From the NCBI RefSeq assembly GCF_037893015.1, contig NC_133666.1, positions 624,415,852 through 624,479,851 on the forward strand: a stretch of 64,000 nucleotides of DNA, given 5' to 3'. Below the pieces are notes generated by a model that saw only the letters and a list, made by a program, of their open reading frames with translations, ran no database searches and was not told the DNA's origin. The translations under genes and the position numbers were made by a program. Source of the stretch: Macrotis lagotis (lineage: Eukaryota; Chordata; Mammalia; Peramelemorphia; Peramelidae). Below are positions 1 to 12,305 of this stretch, piece after piece. Numbering within the stretch: position 1 is the stretch's first letter; every line of letters starts with the position of its first letter.

Positions 1-2098
1 AATGTTATTATATGAAATATCTTGGCCTATATTCCCTCTCCTTTTTCTTTCTCCCATTACATTTCCCCTTTTTCTATTGACTCCATTTTTACACCATATT
101 TTATCTTCAAATTCAGCATTCTCCTGTGCTTCAACTATAAAAGCTCCCTATACCTGCTCTATTAACTGAGAAGGTTCATATGAGTATTATCAGTGTCATT
201 TTTCTATGCAGGAATGCATGCAGTTCATCATCAAGTCCCTCATATTTTCCCCTTCTCCTCCAATCTCCATGCATCACTTGAGTCCTGTATCTGAAGATCA
301 AACCTTCTGTTCAGCTCTGGACATTCCAACAGGAACATTTGAAATTCCCCTGGTTCATTGAAAGTCCATCTTTTTCCCTGGAAGAGGACATTCAGCCTTG
401 CTGGGTAGTTGATTCTTAGTTGCATTCTAAGCTCTTTTGCCTTCCAGTATATTAAATTCCAAGCCCTATGATCTTTTAATGTAGTTGCTGCCAAGTCCTG
501 TGTGATCCTGACTGCAGCTCCATGATATTTGAATTGTGTCCTTCTGGCTGCTTGTAATATTTTCTCTTTGACTTGGGAGTTCTGGAACTTGGCTATAATA
601 TTCCTAGGGGTTGGGTTTTTGGGGATTTCTTTCTCAGGGGAATTGGTGGATTCTCTCCATTTCTATTTTGCCCTCTGCTTCTAGAATATCAGGGCAATTT
701 TCCTGTAGTAATTCTTTGAAAATGATGTCAAGGCTCTTTTCCTGATCATGACTTTCAGGTATTCAAATAATTTTTAAATTATCTTTCCTAAGTCTGTTTT
801 CCATATCAGTTGTTTTTTCAATGAGATATTTTACATTTTCATCTAATTTTTCATTTTTTTGGTTTTGAAGTATTGATTCCTGATTTCTGGTAAATTCATC
901 AATCTCCCTGAGTTCTATTCTTTGTCTGAAGAATTTGTTCTTCTCAGAGTTTTCTTATCTCTTTTTCCATCTGGCCAATTTTGCTTTTTAAAGCATTCTT
1001 CTCCTCAATAACTTTTTGAACTGTTTTATCTATTTGACCTAAGCTGGTTTTTAGCATGCTATTTTCTTCAGCATTTTTTTGGATTTCCTTGAGTAGGCTG
1101 CTGACTTCATTTTCATGTTTTTCCTGCATCTCTCTCCTTTCTTTTCCCAGTTTTTCTTCTAACTCCCTTATTTGATTTTCAAAGTCTTTTTTGAGCTCTG
1201 TCATAGCCTGAGCCCAATTTCTGTTTTTCTTGGAGTCTTTAGATGTAGGAGCTTGTTCTTCCTCATCTTCAGACTGAGTATTTTGATCCTTCTTGGGCTC
1301 ATATGCAAAATATTTCTCAATGGTGTTTCTCTTATTTCTCTGTTTGCTCATTTTCCCAGCCTGAACCTGGTTTTGGGGTGCTTCCTGAACTTTTGGGACA
1401 CTCCCACAAGGATCTCAGTGTGTGAGGCTCTGTCCTCCCTCCTGGTCTGTGAATGACCATATGAGCCCCCCACCTCTGCCAGGGGGCTGAGGTGGAGGGG
1501 GCCCTGCTGTTCTATGGGGGGGTCTCGACTGCAATCAGGATCTGAATGTGGTCAGAACCCTAGAGTCCTGTTCCAGGGGCAAAGGACAGAGCTCTGCCGT
1601 CTCTCTCTCTCTCTTCACTCCCCTCCCTAGGTTCAATGGGCTCATGCCCTGGGGGCTCCTGCTTACAGGCTCCACCTGCTTCTGTTCCTGGGTCTGGGCT
1701 GCTGAAAGACCACCTTGCTTGCTGTGTGTCCTGAGGGCTGGGCTTCACATGCTTGCACTGGCAGAGGTCCACCTGCTGGTCCCCCAAGTCATGCCAGTGC
1801 TCCCTGGGGTGTAGGACAGGAAATTCCCCCACTGCTGTGAGCCGTGGCTCCCAGTGCCCTGGGGCTGCCTCCGGGAGGCTGAAGTTCTTTTGCTCTGGCG
1901 GGCCACCCCTCTGGTGGGCCTCCCCTCGGGCAGGGCCTTTATGCTCTTTTCCAGGTTACCTTGAGTAAGAGAACTACCTCATCGGGTCCCTCTGTGGGTT
2001 CTGTCTCTCGAAAGTTTAGTTAGAGTCCTTAGTTTCGAAGTTTTATGAGAGAGCTTCTAAGAGACATTGCTCTCTTGTCGCCATCTTGGCTCCACCCC
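1..2098 (-). mobile_element. L1 LINE, 5' portion (5' UTR and ORF1 remnant)
   Basis: Read on the minus strand, the element starts near 2098 with a GC-rich 5' UTR (about 2098-1352) whose outer end carries a CCAAGATGGCG-like motif typical of L1 5' ends. ORF1 starts at 1351 (MSKQRNKR...) with an acidic, Lys/Glu-rich N-terminus and a long heptad-rich coiled coil (1351-944). The C-terminal nucleic-acid-binding part, with residues such as WNLIYWKAKELRMQLRINYP, is in a separate frame at 494-240. ORF1 is therefore interrupted between about 944 and 494 and is not intact. Bases 1-239 are the ORF1-ORF2 interval; ORF2 would lie left of the window. Confidence 0.85.
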
Positions 2099-2700
2099 TG
2101 CATTGGGATTTTAAATATATCATATGTTTGAGTTTGGATTCTGAGAATCTGGGTAAAGAGGTCTGGAAGACAAAAGTGTAAAGACAGAGGGATATTTACC
2201 TTGCTGTTGCTCTAAGGGGAATGAGATGTTTAAATAAGAATCTTATGTTTAATGTAGATTAATAATGCATGTTCAATTTTAAAGAAGTCAAAAATGGATG
2301 AATAACCATACCACTGTAAGGTAACTTATTGATGAATAAGATGTATTTATCAGTTATGTAATGTACTTTTGTAACTGCAAAGAGATTGTTTTTGCAATGT
2401 TTAGTTATCTCTTATGAATATATGCTATTTGAATACTATATTCTTAAAGCCTGGGATTAATGTATGATTGCTTTGAAAGACAATAAGGGAAATATCAAAA
2501 AGCATGACCCCTTCTGAGATAGCTCTGTGGGTTCATGAATAATATAATAATGAAAGGATTGCTTTGTACAATCTAGTAATTTATGTATTACTCTTATTGC
2601 TATTCTGTTATATTGAAATTAATAACGTATGTTGGAAATTTAAAGCCGCCCAAGACATTCTAATTGTTTTAAAGAAGTCTGAAAGTTAATTTGCATGTTA
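2099..2700. other. AT-rich intergenic DNA, nothing recognised
   Basis: Low-complexity AT-rich sequence between the L1 5' end and the first SINE. No coding exon, structured RNA or known repeat core was recognised. Confidence 0.5.
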
Positions 2701-2831
2701 ACAGTGGATAGAACACCTGTCCTGGAGACAGGAGGACCTGAGCTCACATTGAACCTCAGACATTTAATAATTGCCTAGCTGTGAGACCTTGGGCAAGTCA
2801 CTTAACCCCAATTACCTTGCAAAAACGAAAA
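2701..2831 (+). mobile_element. tRNA-derived SINE (5'-truncated)
   Basis: Body shows AGTGGATAGAACACC, CTAGCTGTGAGACCTTGGGC and CTTGCAAAAAC. It is flanked by a near-perfect target-site duplication TAATTTGCATGTTA (2687-2700) and TAATTTGTATGTTA (2832-2845), so it is a true insertion with a short head. Confidence 0.85.
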
Positions 2832-2874
2832 TAATTTGTATGTTAAGGATGGCTGTAGCTTATGTATAGAAATC

Positions 2875-2966
2875 TCTCTATATATATATTTATAAAATTA
2901 GGAATACTTTGGATATATATACATATATATCCAAAGTGTGTATATATATATATATATATACATATA

Positions 2967-3002
<36 letters not shown>
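2875..3002. repeat. (TA)n / (CATA)n microsatellite
   Basis: Long impure TA-rich dinucleotide tract containing a local inverted repeat (ATACTTTGGATATA ... TATCCAAAGTGT). The apparent open frames across it are low-complexity artefacts. Confidence 0.9.
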
Positions 3003-3005
<3 letters not shown>

Positions 3006-3336
3006 CAAGGCCATAATTGTTTGCTTTGAAGTAAAGGTACCTATATAATATGAGAAAGATAAACACAAGATAAATTTGAGATTTTTATTCCTGTGCAATC
3101 TCCTGGAAAACAAAGGAGGTATTTATTTGTTGTAAAATACAACAGGCTAGAAGGAGGGTTCTCTAGCAAAGGCCAAGATTGCTTTATTTTTAAACCATAT
3201 GCTGGGTACTCTTTGAGCTAGGATGATTGTTGAATGTATATGTTACAAGTTTAAGTCAGTGTGATAATTCTCATTAGGAGTTTGCTCATATAGTAAAACA
3301 CTAATGAAAGTTTATTGGGTTAAAGTGAAGTATGTG

Positions 3337-3485
3337 GGGCGGCTAGGTGGCATAGTGGATAAAGCACCAGTCCTGGAGTCAGGAGTACTTGGGTTCAAAT
3401 CCAGTCTCAGACACTTAATAATTACCTAACTGTGTGGCCTTGGGCAAGCCACTTAACCCCGTTTGCCTTGCAAAAACCTAAAAAA
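3337..3485 (+). mobile_element. tRNA-derived SINE, full length
   Basis: Head GGGCGGCTAGGTGG, B-box-like GGGTTCAAATCC, tail TTGCCTTGCAAAAACC then A-run. Target-site duplication AAGTGAAGTATGTG at 3323-3336 and 3486-3499 is exact, so the insertion is young. Confidence 0.95.
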
Positions 3486-4597
3486 AAGTGAAGTATGTGT
3501 GTCAATATGGTAATAAGGCAAAATGTAAATTGTAATAACCTCCAAAATCTCATTGTCTTTTAATGAAAACATGTGTTTTTATCTAAGTAAAATGTTAAGC
3601 AGTTTCTTTACCAGAAGACAAGCTCTCAAAAAGTTACCTGAGCTGGAGAAGACTTTTGGGAATAGATTCAGAAGATGCAGAAGCACATCAGATGTTTCCA
3701 GCGTAGAAGAGAAGAGAGGAGAGACACTGGACCAGTTCATCTCTACCATCTCTCATCTATGTATGCACTGTATAGTCAGGGGATCTGTATCTGTATATAG
3801 GATTGGTTAGACCTAAATTCTTCTTCCTACCAGACCAGGGAGGGAAATATTTGGCTATACAATTATATGATGACCTAAGGAGAGAGAAATGTGGTCTAGA
3901 TACATCTTTCTCTCAGATAGGAGACTCTAATGGATGGGGGAATGAGTGGCCACCTGAGAGAATTATCCAGGTGTATGGTCCAGCAGCTGGGGCCCAAGAT
4001 GGACCCAAGGGATACAGGACCCCTATTTATATGTTGAACAGAATAATCAGACTCCAAGCAGTTGTAGAAATTATTACTAATCAAACAGCTAGAACCTTAG
4101 ATCTTGGCCAATCAGACCACCCAAAGAAGAGAAGTGATCTTACAACACAGATTGGTGCTGGACTACTAATTAGCTGAAGAAGGAAGAGTATGTGGGAAAT
4201 TGAATCTATCCACATGCTGCATTAAGACTGATGATAATGGACAATTAGTTTAAGAAATTACTAAGGATATTAGGAAGTTGGCCCATGTTCCAGTGCAAAC
4301 TTGGAATTCTCCTTTTGGTAATTCATGTGGTCCTGGTTTAATGGGAGTTGGTGGAAGCAGATTTTTTTGTTCGCCTTAATCACACTCAGTGGAATTATCC
4401 TACTGCCAATTTGTCTGCCATGCTTAACCCAGTTGATGACCTGGGTAGCTCAGCATAGTCTTAATAAGATGATGACAGTTACATCCAGTCAAACAAAAAT
4501 GTTAATCCTAAATGGAGGGCAATGATCAAATGGACCAGCAATGTGAATTGATATTACAGAAATTTGAAGAAATCTCATCAAAATAGAGAGGAGGGAT

Positions 4598-5258
4598 TGA
4601 ATGGCATAAATTCTCATATTTCTTCAGGAGAATACTATCGATTAGAATGAGCTGAGCTGTGTCTCTCCTGCTCTTCCTCCCCTGACAAACAACTCCTGGT
4701 GCGTCAGTGGATGTCACAGTGACCAGAATGTAAAAAGCAAACTAACCTTGCTCCTTATCTACTTAGTCCAGAGGTCCATACATTCCTCAGAGCAGGAGGA
4801 AAAACATGTCTTTGAATTATATGCTTTTCTTTAAATTAGTTTATATGTTTAGATTGTAAAGACCACATTCGTTTTTTATTCTTTTTTTTTTTTTTTTAGG
4901 TTTTTGCAAGGCAAATGGGGTTAAGTGGCCTGCTCAAGGTCACACAGCTAGGTAATTATTAAGTGTCTGAAGCCAGATCTGAACTCAGGCACTCCTGACT
5001 CCAGGGCCCGTGCTCTATCCACTGCGCCACCTAGCCGCCCCTAAAGACCACATTCTTAGCTAATGAAGATAGGTCAGTGTGGGGGGGGCAGGTTCATGTT
5101 AAGGATCATATATATTGCTTCTGTTGCTTGTTCTCAGTGCCTCCCTTCATCATATGCATGGTGGAGGTTTCGCCATCTCATGAGAATCAAATAAAAACTC
5201 TTCTTTTCACACCTTGAGAAATCTCTGAAATTTATTGGGTGAGGTACATACCACACAC
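4598..5258 (+). repeat. 3' LTR of the retroviral fossil
   Basis: Begins with TG just after the purine-rich tract (4588-4597) and carries an AATAAA signal near 5190. It ends in a CA-rich stretch around 5252-5258. About 170 bp of its length is a nested SINE. The end is approximate because it merges into a short CA run right at the border of duplicated unit A. Confidence 0.6.
4871..5041 (-). mobile_element. tRNA-derived SINE nested in the LTR
   Basis: Reverse-orientation SINE (T-run, GGTTTTTGCAAGGC ... CCACCTAGCCGCCCC). Exact target-site duplication TAAAGACCACATTC at 4857-4870 and 5042-5055 within the LTR. Confidence 0.95.
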
Positions 5259-5259
5259 A

Positions 5260-6085
5260 CCCCCAAGGTTATTGAAAGAAAGGAGGAAAGGAAGGTTATC
5301 TCAGCCCCAAATATATCCATCCTATACTGCTTTCCCAGACACTGGACTTTTGCTGTTCTGATTTTAACAATCATCTACTAATGATGTTGAGACTAGAGTC
5401 CCCCCATCTCTGCAAATTAACTCCTTCCTCTTTTAATCCAATTTCAGGAAATCTATCTTTGTTTCTCTTGTGACTTCAGCTTTGATGGCATTTTCCCCCA
5501 TTTTCAAATAAGCTAAGTAATTTGCCCAATGCTACAGGACATGTTTATAAAGGCCTTATTGGAAGTCACCTCTCTCAATCTCAGACAAGGAAGTCTCCCT
5601 GAAATACAACTTGATTTTTGCCTAAGGAATATTTTCATCACAGTGGTAATTTGAAGAGTCTAGAAATTATGGAGAGACTCCTCCAATCCTACACACAAAG
5701 AATGTGAGAATGTGTAGTGGGCAAAGAAGGAAACTGAACAGCAAAGAGATGGAAATGATCTACCTGAGGTCTCACAGAGTTTGGAGCAGTCAGGACTGAA
5801 CTTCAGGTCTCCAAGGACTCCTAGATCATTGAAATTCATTACATTGTGGCACTGGGAAGCTATTTGTCAATGACTGTTTTTTGATAACCTCACCATTATC
5901 TTTAACTTTGGATTTGTTATCTTGTCATTGTGATTAACTCACTAGCTTTATCACAAGTTTTAAACTGATACTTCCTTTTTTTCTGAAGACTTCCCTCCGC
6001 AAATGACCTCCTGCCTGAGTGCACACAAAAATACACACACACACACATTCACACTCATACTCGCCCATATATACAGACATTCTCT

Positions 6086-6138
<53 letters not shown>

Positions 6139-7499
6139 CCAGTCTAGCCCTATCTTGTAGTCTGTTGCCCACTGAACACAATCTAGGAGTCATGGATAGC
6201 AGAGAGCATAAGTGTGCTAGTCTACTGGGCTAAGACTTAGTACAGCTGACTCTGCCCTGGACCTAGAACCATTCAGTCCATTACTGGGTAAAAGGGAAGA
6301 TTCAGTTGCCCTTGAGAATGTGAATAAGTTTGTTGGGCAGAACCCTAGACTGGTATCCAGAATGTCTGAGTTCTGACTCCATTCACCATCTTGGAAGACT
6401 ATTAGACAAAACCATGACCTAAGATAAGTTATTGGAATATCAAGACTGTTTGGGTTTAATGGCTGTTGATGTGACAAGAGAATTTTTGAACTAACTTTTT
6501 AACCACAATCTACTTAGGATATGTGGATTAGTTAGACCCTGAAGAAGCAAGCTGAAATTATATAGCTTAGGTGTTAACAATGGTCTGTTTGCAAATACTA
6601 GCAAATCCTGGTGTTTCTAATCAACTTGCTATTTTATCTCATATAGACCTTTCCCTTCCACTATATCTTCCTTTATGCTTTTTGTATATTTCATCATGTT
6701 CAATCTGCCAATATAAATAAAACCTACATAATGATGCTGAGTCTACTATTTTTTACACAATAAGTCTGACTGTTTAATAAGCTGTTTTCCCATGTTTCTG
6801 CATGTTGATAGTTATATGATTGATAGCAATATCTACAATAAATTCTTGGACATGTTTGTATCATATATGTGAAGGGGAAAGAGTATCAGTAAAACATCTA
6901 AAATACACAAAAGAAAACAAAAGTAAATTTAGAAGAGGTTAGAAATAGAACAATTTTGTTTCTACTATATAAAATTTAATATGTATTTGGAAAAAGGTAG
7001 AATTTCCTGATTTCATATACAATCCATTTTTTCCAATTTTATTATTTGCATATTGAAATGTTCATGAAGATCTTTTTTTAGAGGATTTGAAGAGGTCTGT
7101 AAGTTCAGAGCTTGACCAGTATTGTCTTTTTGAGCAAAATTCCTCTTAGGACAGGTTTTTGTCTTCTGAACGTACAAGGGAGGCTTTGGACAACTGTCTC
7201 CTTAGGATGTGAGAATGAACTATATGACTGTATGACACTATTTGAGTGCTCTGTGTATCTAGAGATATCCCAGACCATATAAGTCAAAGGATCTGAGTTC
7301 TCTGTAACTCTGGAAAAGTTGTTTGACCTCATGGACCCCATTTCCTCATCTACAAAATAAGGGGTTTGAACTGGATGACCTTTCAGATTCCTTCCAAGTC
7401 TAAATTTATGAAATTATCATGTTAACCATTATGGTTATCCAAATGAAAGTGGCTTGCCTTGGGAATTGATGAGTTCTAACCTAAAAGACTGTATGTTGT
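5260..7499. other. Intergenic DNA of unit A, no gene seen
   Basis: Non-coding sequence matching 39512-41340 in unit B. It contains the CA microsatellite at 6088-6134 but no exon I can recognise. Open frames here differ between the two copies and are not supported. Confidence 0.6.
6088..6134. repeat. (CA)n microsatellite
   Basis: Pure CA run of about 23 units, preceded by impure CA sequence from 6032. The unit B counterpart near 40137 keeps only a few CA units and has lost about 230 bp beside it. Confidence 0.95.
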
Positions 7500-7751
7500 T
7501 GTTGTTACTGAATCATTTTTTTCAGTCAAGCTGACTCTCCATGACCTCATTTTTGAGGTTTTCATGGCAAAGATATTGGATTGGCTTGACATATCCTCCT
7601 GCAGTTTATTTTATAGATGAATAACTGAGACAAACAAAGTCAATTGACTTGTCTAGGGTCACACAGCTGGTAAGTATTTGAAACCATATTTGAACTCAGT
7701 TCTCCTGACTCCAGAGCCAGCACTCTATCCACTCTGCCATCTAACTGTCCA
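7500..7751 (-). mobile_element. Long tRNA-headed SINE with CCATGACC tail, shared by both units
   Basis: Reverse-orientation SINE: left part resembles the tail ...GACTCTCCATGACCTCATTTTTGAGG, then a GATGAATAACTGAGAC core, GGGTCACACAGCTGGTAAG and a degenerate tRNA-like head ending at 7751. The same element is at 41340-41581, so it predates the duplication. Confidence 0.75.
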
Positions 7752-7799
7752 AGAACTCTTCTAGCTATAAATCTATGATCTTAGGTAACTAGATGTACT

Positions 7800-7975
7800 T
7801 AAATTCAACAGAAAATTTTCAACAGAGTAGCCTTGGAGGGGTAATTAGTTCTCCTCTAAATGTCTTCAAATAAAGACTGGATGGTCACATGTAATTTGAT
7901 ATTGAGGATGGGATTCATGTACTCTCTGATATTACATACAATGCCAATTCTGTGTTTTTATGATTCTGTGACAGA
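7800..7975 (+). mobile_element. CR1/L3-type LINE 3' end fragment
   Basis: Degenerate match to the typical CR1/L3 3' end: GTCTTCAAATAAAGACTGGATGG followed downstream by ATGATTCTGTGAC. Shared with 41640-41815 in unit B. Confidence 0.55.
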
Positions 7976-8544
7976 TCTTTAAGATTTATGTATAAAGGAA
8001 TGACTCTGGTTAAAAATCCCTTAGACTAGATCTGTGTCTTCGGTTTGAATAGGAGTGCTCTCAACCACTGGTTCCCTAAAAATGTCTATCTTGTATGTGG
8101 GTGCAAGGATGACCCCTTTTGCCAGTTGAAAGAGATATGTCAACATTAAATCCTTCCTGTTTCTCTAAGTTTCCAAACTCCAATATCTCTGCTCCAGCCA
8201 CAGTCTATCAGATAATATCTCAGTCTAACAGTCCTAGAGTTATGGTCAGCAGAAATATAGTAAGAATGAGTCCATGGTCTGAACTGGGGTTAGGACACCT
8301 GGATCCATTGCTCCTAATCAGTTGTCACTGTCCAGCAAAGTCCCTGAAAAGGAATGTAAATTCAGTCTTTTCAGTCCCTACTTCTACATAGCCTAGATGT
8401 GAGATTGTAAAAATAAGAGAAAGGAGGTCAATAAGGAATGCAGGAATGCAAGCCAGTTGAATTCAATAAATATTTATTAAATAACTGTTATTAAATACTC
8501 CATAAGCTATTGGGGACTCAACCAGTTCACTTGTCCCTTCTTAT

Positions 8545-8695
8545 TATTTTTTTTTTAGTTTTTGCAAGGCAATGGGGTAAAGTGATTCGCCCAAGATCAC
8601 ACAGCTAGGCAATTTTAAATGTCTGAATTCAAATTTGAACTGAGGTCCTCCTGATTCCAGGGCTGGTGCTCAATCCACTGCACCAATTAGCTGCC
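8545..8695 (-). mobile_element. tRNA-derived SINE, unit A only
   Basis: T-run, TTTTTGCAAGGCAATGG ... AATTAGCTGCCC in reverse orientation. The flanking CCCTTCTTAT motif is repeated on both sides as a target-site duplication. The matching place in unit B (about 42445) is empty, so it inserted after the duplication. Confidence 0.9.
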
Positions 8696-8699
8696 CTTG

Positions 8700-9700
8700 C
8701 TCATCCCTTCTTATGAGCTTTCTCTGAGCCCTTCCCTCCTCTCCTAATTTACTTTTACTATTTGAGTTGCTTATAGGGGAGCTGGAGACCTCATTGCCCT
8801 TGATTTATGGAAACTTAGACATGAACTATGAATGAAAGAAGCACTTATTAAGCTCTTATAACATGTAAAAAATTGCATTAAGTACCAGGCCTACAAATGG
8901 AAAAACAAAACATTCTCAGCTCTCAAGAACTCACTTTCTAATGGAGAGGTAAAATACCTGGATGATTTCAACTTCCAAGTAAAATAGAAAGGTCCCCTAG
9001 TCCTTAGGGGACAGCTGCAAAGCAGATTGACATTCCTCTTATTTAATATCATTTCCATTGATAAAATCATATCAGTTTCTCATACTGAACTATTTGGCAT
9101 TACCAAAGATTTGAGGGGCAAGAATTTTTTTCTGTGTCTTCAATAGATGTGACTGCAGAACATGCAGGAGTAACTGTCAAAGCTCATCTCCATAGGGGTT
9201 GCTTCTCCAGATGATGGTGGATGACACTAGGCTAGATGCTGTTTCCAAGTCTCTTGGACTAGGCTCCTGGACAGTCAATGAAAGGATTTGATGGGAGATG
9301 GTACTCAAGGTTGTGGTGGTGGTTTGACTTGCCTGTATGTCCTGCCTCTTATCTCTCAGAGGCACTTGCTGCTTCTATAGCCAGAGATTTTCCTGGAATA
9401 ACCTCCAGGTGGGAGCAGCAAGCCAAAAAGAAATATGAGTACTTGAGATGGAAAGTGAGTCTGTGCAAACCCAGAATCCTGAGTTGGGGGATATCTCCAA
9501 TACTTATTGAGGTCTGACTATGTGGAGGACACTTTTCTAAATATAGTGAAAAATTCAAAGTATAAGACATAAGCCAGGCTCTCAAAGAGCTTTGAGGAAA
9601 ACAAGAGGAATTAGGACACACAGAAAAGAGAATTCATCATATAAGACAATATAGGAAACTTTCAGCCTCTGAGGATTCAACTTTCTCACAGCCCACATCC
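8700..9700. other. Intergenic DNA, no gene seen
   Basis: Sequence shared with about 42455-43430 in unit B. Open frames on both strands are short, lack splice context and are not preserved between copies. Nothing further recognised. Confidence 0.5.
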
Positions 9701-10850
9701 TTTTTCTTAGCAGTGCATTTTGTTTTTATTGAACTCCATATGGGACAGAAGCACTTTCTATTTTTTCAGTCTTCTGACTTTATTTTATTATTTCTTTATT
9801 TCTCCTGGTGTCATTAACTTCCACTCGACCAATTCTAATTTTTAAGGAGTTATTTTCTTCAGTTTTTTTGTGTCTTTTACCAAGCTGTAAATTCTCTTTT
9901 TACAATTTTCTTATATTAGTCACATTTTTTCCCAATTTTTCTTCTACAATTCTTATTTGATTTTTAAAATCTTGTTATTTATTTGTTGTTTATTTGCTAT
10001 TTCTTAAGCTTAAGTTTAAACTCACCTTGGAATTCTTGTTTGGGCTTATTCAGTCTGCATTTTTTCCTTTCAGGCTTTACTTGAAGATTTCAAGTCATTG
10101 TCTTCTACTGAACTGGTATCTTGAACTTTCCTTTAACTGTAGAAACTCTTATAACCAGATTCTTTTGTTGTTGTTTGCTCATTTTTCCAACCTATTTCTT
10201 GACTTTGGAATTTGTTAGAGTTGCATCCTCATCACCTTTGGGGACAGAATGGCTGTTCTATGCTTCTGTAGTTCAATCTGGGAGGCCTGGAGATTTTTAA
10301 TGTTTCCAGTATGGTATGATCTGCTAAAAGATTGGTCACTGACCTCCTGATCTGTGTTCTAGTCTTTACCTAAGTAAGCCCTTGCTCCCTCATGACCACA
10401 ATCACTACTTTTTGCCCTAGAACTGCACCCAGAATAAGGAATTACCAAATGACACCTAATCCTGTTCTCAGTGCTAGCACAAGGATTCCCTGGAATCTCT
10501 TTCTGACCATGTGGGCAATACTCTTACCTTCCCTGAACAATGGACAATACCTTCCCTGTGTCCCTAGTTCTACTTTTGCACCTGCTACCTCCTAACACAT
10601 AGGTGATGCTGCTTCCACAATATTCCTCACATAAAACTCCCAACCAGCCACTGCCTCCCCCATCCATAGACCTTTTTTCTATCTTTCTTAGTTGTCCTAT
10701 GCTAGAAAAGTTGCTCTGTGAAAGAGTTATGTTTTGTTGACTTTTTCACTCAAATTTCAATTTAGTATTTTCTGTGGTCATTTTGTAGAAGTTTTGAGGG
10801 AAATTTAACAATTGTAACCCTTCACTCATCTATCTTGGCTCTACTAACCC
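9700..10850 (-). mobile_element. Old L1 5' end (5' UTR plus ORF1 remnant)
   Basis: Read in reverse, it follows the same order as the L1 at 1-2098: a CCAAGATAGATG-like 5' end near 10840, a UTR, then a decayed ORF1 start with the Met-Ser-Lys region near 10175 and the coiled-coil part down to about 9800. Much more diverged than the 1-2098 copy. Shared with 43430-44530, so older than the duplication. Confidence 0.65.
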
Positions 10851-12050
10851 CCTCACCACATAGGGCTCTTTCTTTATAGTATATTTTTATTTACTAATGA
10901 ATTAACTCGAGGGAGAGTGGAAAAAGTATAGTATGGAAAAGGCATATCTCCCCCTTGTCTTGGGTTTTTTTTTCAACCTTGTTTTCTGCTCCCAGTTCTA
11001 AGTTTCTGAGGACTTGAGTCAAAATTCTGCTAGTCTGGTCCAAGCTTCTGTACACCTTTTTTTGCTACAGAGATCAGAAAAACTTGAAATTCCAGAATCT
11101 CTCTATCCCATGGTGGGAGACAGAGTAGAATCTATTCCACTCCACCTTTATTGTTGTCAACCAATGGAATGTAAGTTCCTTGAGGACAGAATCTGTTTCA
11201 TTTTTGTCTTTGATTCTCTGGCACATATTAGATATTTAATAAATACTCAGTTGAACTAAATTAAATGACACAAAGTTTAGAGGAGTAGCTAACACATTGA
11301 TGAAAAAGTCAGGATTCAAAAGCATGTTAATGGGTTTGGGCTCAATAGAAATAAGATGAAATTGAGCACCTATGTTAAAAAAAATCATATATGCAAGATG
11401 GGTAATATCACTACATGAGAAAGAAGTCACTTCATTGAAAGAAGGTTTTTGGAAACCTCAAGCTCCATATGAGTGAATAGTGACAAAGTAGCCAAGGAAA
11501 TTTATGTGAGTTCTTTGATGTTGCTGTTCATTCATTTGAAGGAATCATTCACTTGAAGTCTTTACCCAAAAGCTGGATGGGCATTGGTCAGGTATGTGAT
11601 AGAGGGCATTCTTCTTCTGGTCAGGGTTGGACTAAATCATCTCTGAGGTCCTTTTCAAATAGAGATTTTGTGATTCTGTAAGACTCATAGCTTTGGATAT
11701 TTATTCACCATTATGCTCACAATAGATAATAAAATGGTTTACCCATCTTAACACAAGTAGGGAAATACAATCCTATAGCTATCACTGAAATGTAGTAAAT
11801 CTTGTCAAACTGTACGTGTCACCTCCTAGTCTGGCATCTGGGATGGGACTTTAGCTTGGCTGTGGAAGAATATACTTTATGCAAAAGGAACAGATTATAA
11901 TAAAGTGGCAATGTAGTAACATGGAGTTTCAAAAAAGAAAAGATATTCATATGTGCAAACCCATGAACCTAAGCTGGAATACATGATAGAGTCTAGAGGC
12001 AAAGTAAGGATTTAAACTATCTAGATGTTGGCTGGAAGCAGAGTCTCCCC
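10851..12050. other. Intergenic DNA with a CR1/L3 scrap, no gene seen
   Basis: Matches 44530-46562 of unit B, which has an extra 0.8 kb at 45245-46070. Apart from the CR1/L3 fragment at 11540-11690 nothing was recognised. Confidence 0.5.
11540..11690 (+). mobile_element. CR1/L3 LINE 3' end fragment
   Basis: Has GGGTTGGACTAAATCATCTC, then a GAGGTCC box and TGATTCTGTAAG, the characteristic CR1/L3 terminal motifs. Unit B keeps a longer version at 45670-46200. Confidence 0.7.
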
Positions 12051-12305
12051 CTTACTCCAGCATTGAGCAGCTGAAATGTTCTTGACTTGCTGATAATTGT
12101 TGATTCTGTATCCCCCATGGAGGCTGTTACAAACCTTTTCTTCTCTCCTCAAGCCATCTGCATCATCTTTCCCCCTCTCAACACATGAGTTGAGGACCTT
12201 ACCTCATCTGTTATTGGATAAAAAGGTCATATGCTCTGAGCTATTTCTTCTCTATTCAACATTTCTCAGTCTTTGGACTTCATCTCTCATTGTTTTCTTC
12301 CTTTA

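Larger units (their letters stand above)
3550..5258 (+). mobile_element. Endogenous retrovirus fossil: env remnant plus 3' LTR
   Basis: An env-like stretch at about 3800-4540 has features of a class I (gamma-type) envelope: a run like RLQAVVEIITNQTAR, then a transmembrane-subunit region with an adjacent Cys pair and a hydrophobic membrane-spanning segment near 4370-4440. It is followed by a purine-rich tract and an LTR. The stretch 3550-3790 may belong to the same element but I cannot assign it. I see no gag, pol or 5' LTR in the window. The element is broken in several places and contains a later SINE in its LTR; it is a fossil, older than that SINE. Confidence 0.75.

Noticed and set aside
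1548-1968. GC-rich open frames that could be taken for exons
   Set aside because: They lie in the 5' UTR of the minus-strand L1.
2898-3113. Open frame rich in Tyr and Ile
   Set aside because: It is the translation of a TA microsatellite.
3337-3485. tRNA-like boxes in SINE heads here and at some thirty other places
   Set aside because: The boxes belong to tRNA-derived SINEs with A-rich tails and target-site duplications; none folds as a stand-alone tRNA gene by eye.
5934-6233. Several open frames of Cys-Val or Thr-His repeats
   Set aside because: They translate the CA microsatellite; likewise 34080-34398.
8119-8391. Open frame similar between units (partner at 41895-42263)
   Set aside because: The similarity follows from the duplication. 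The frames have different starts and ends, an overlapping opposite frame exists, and no family, signal peptide or splice context is recognisable.
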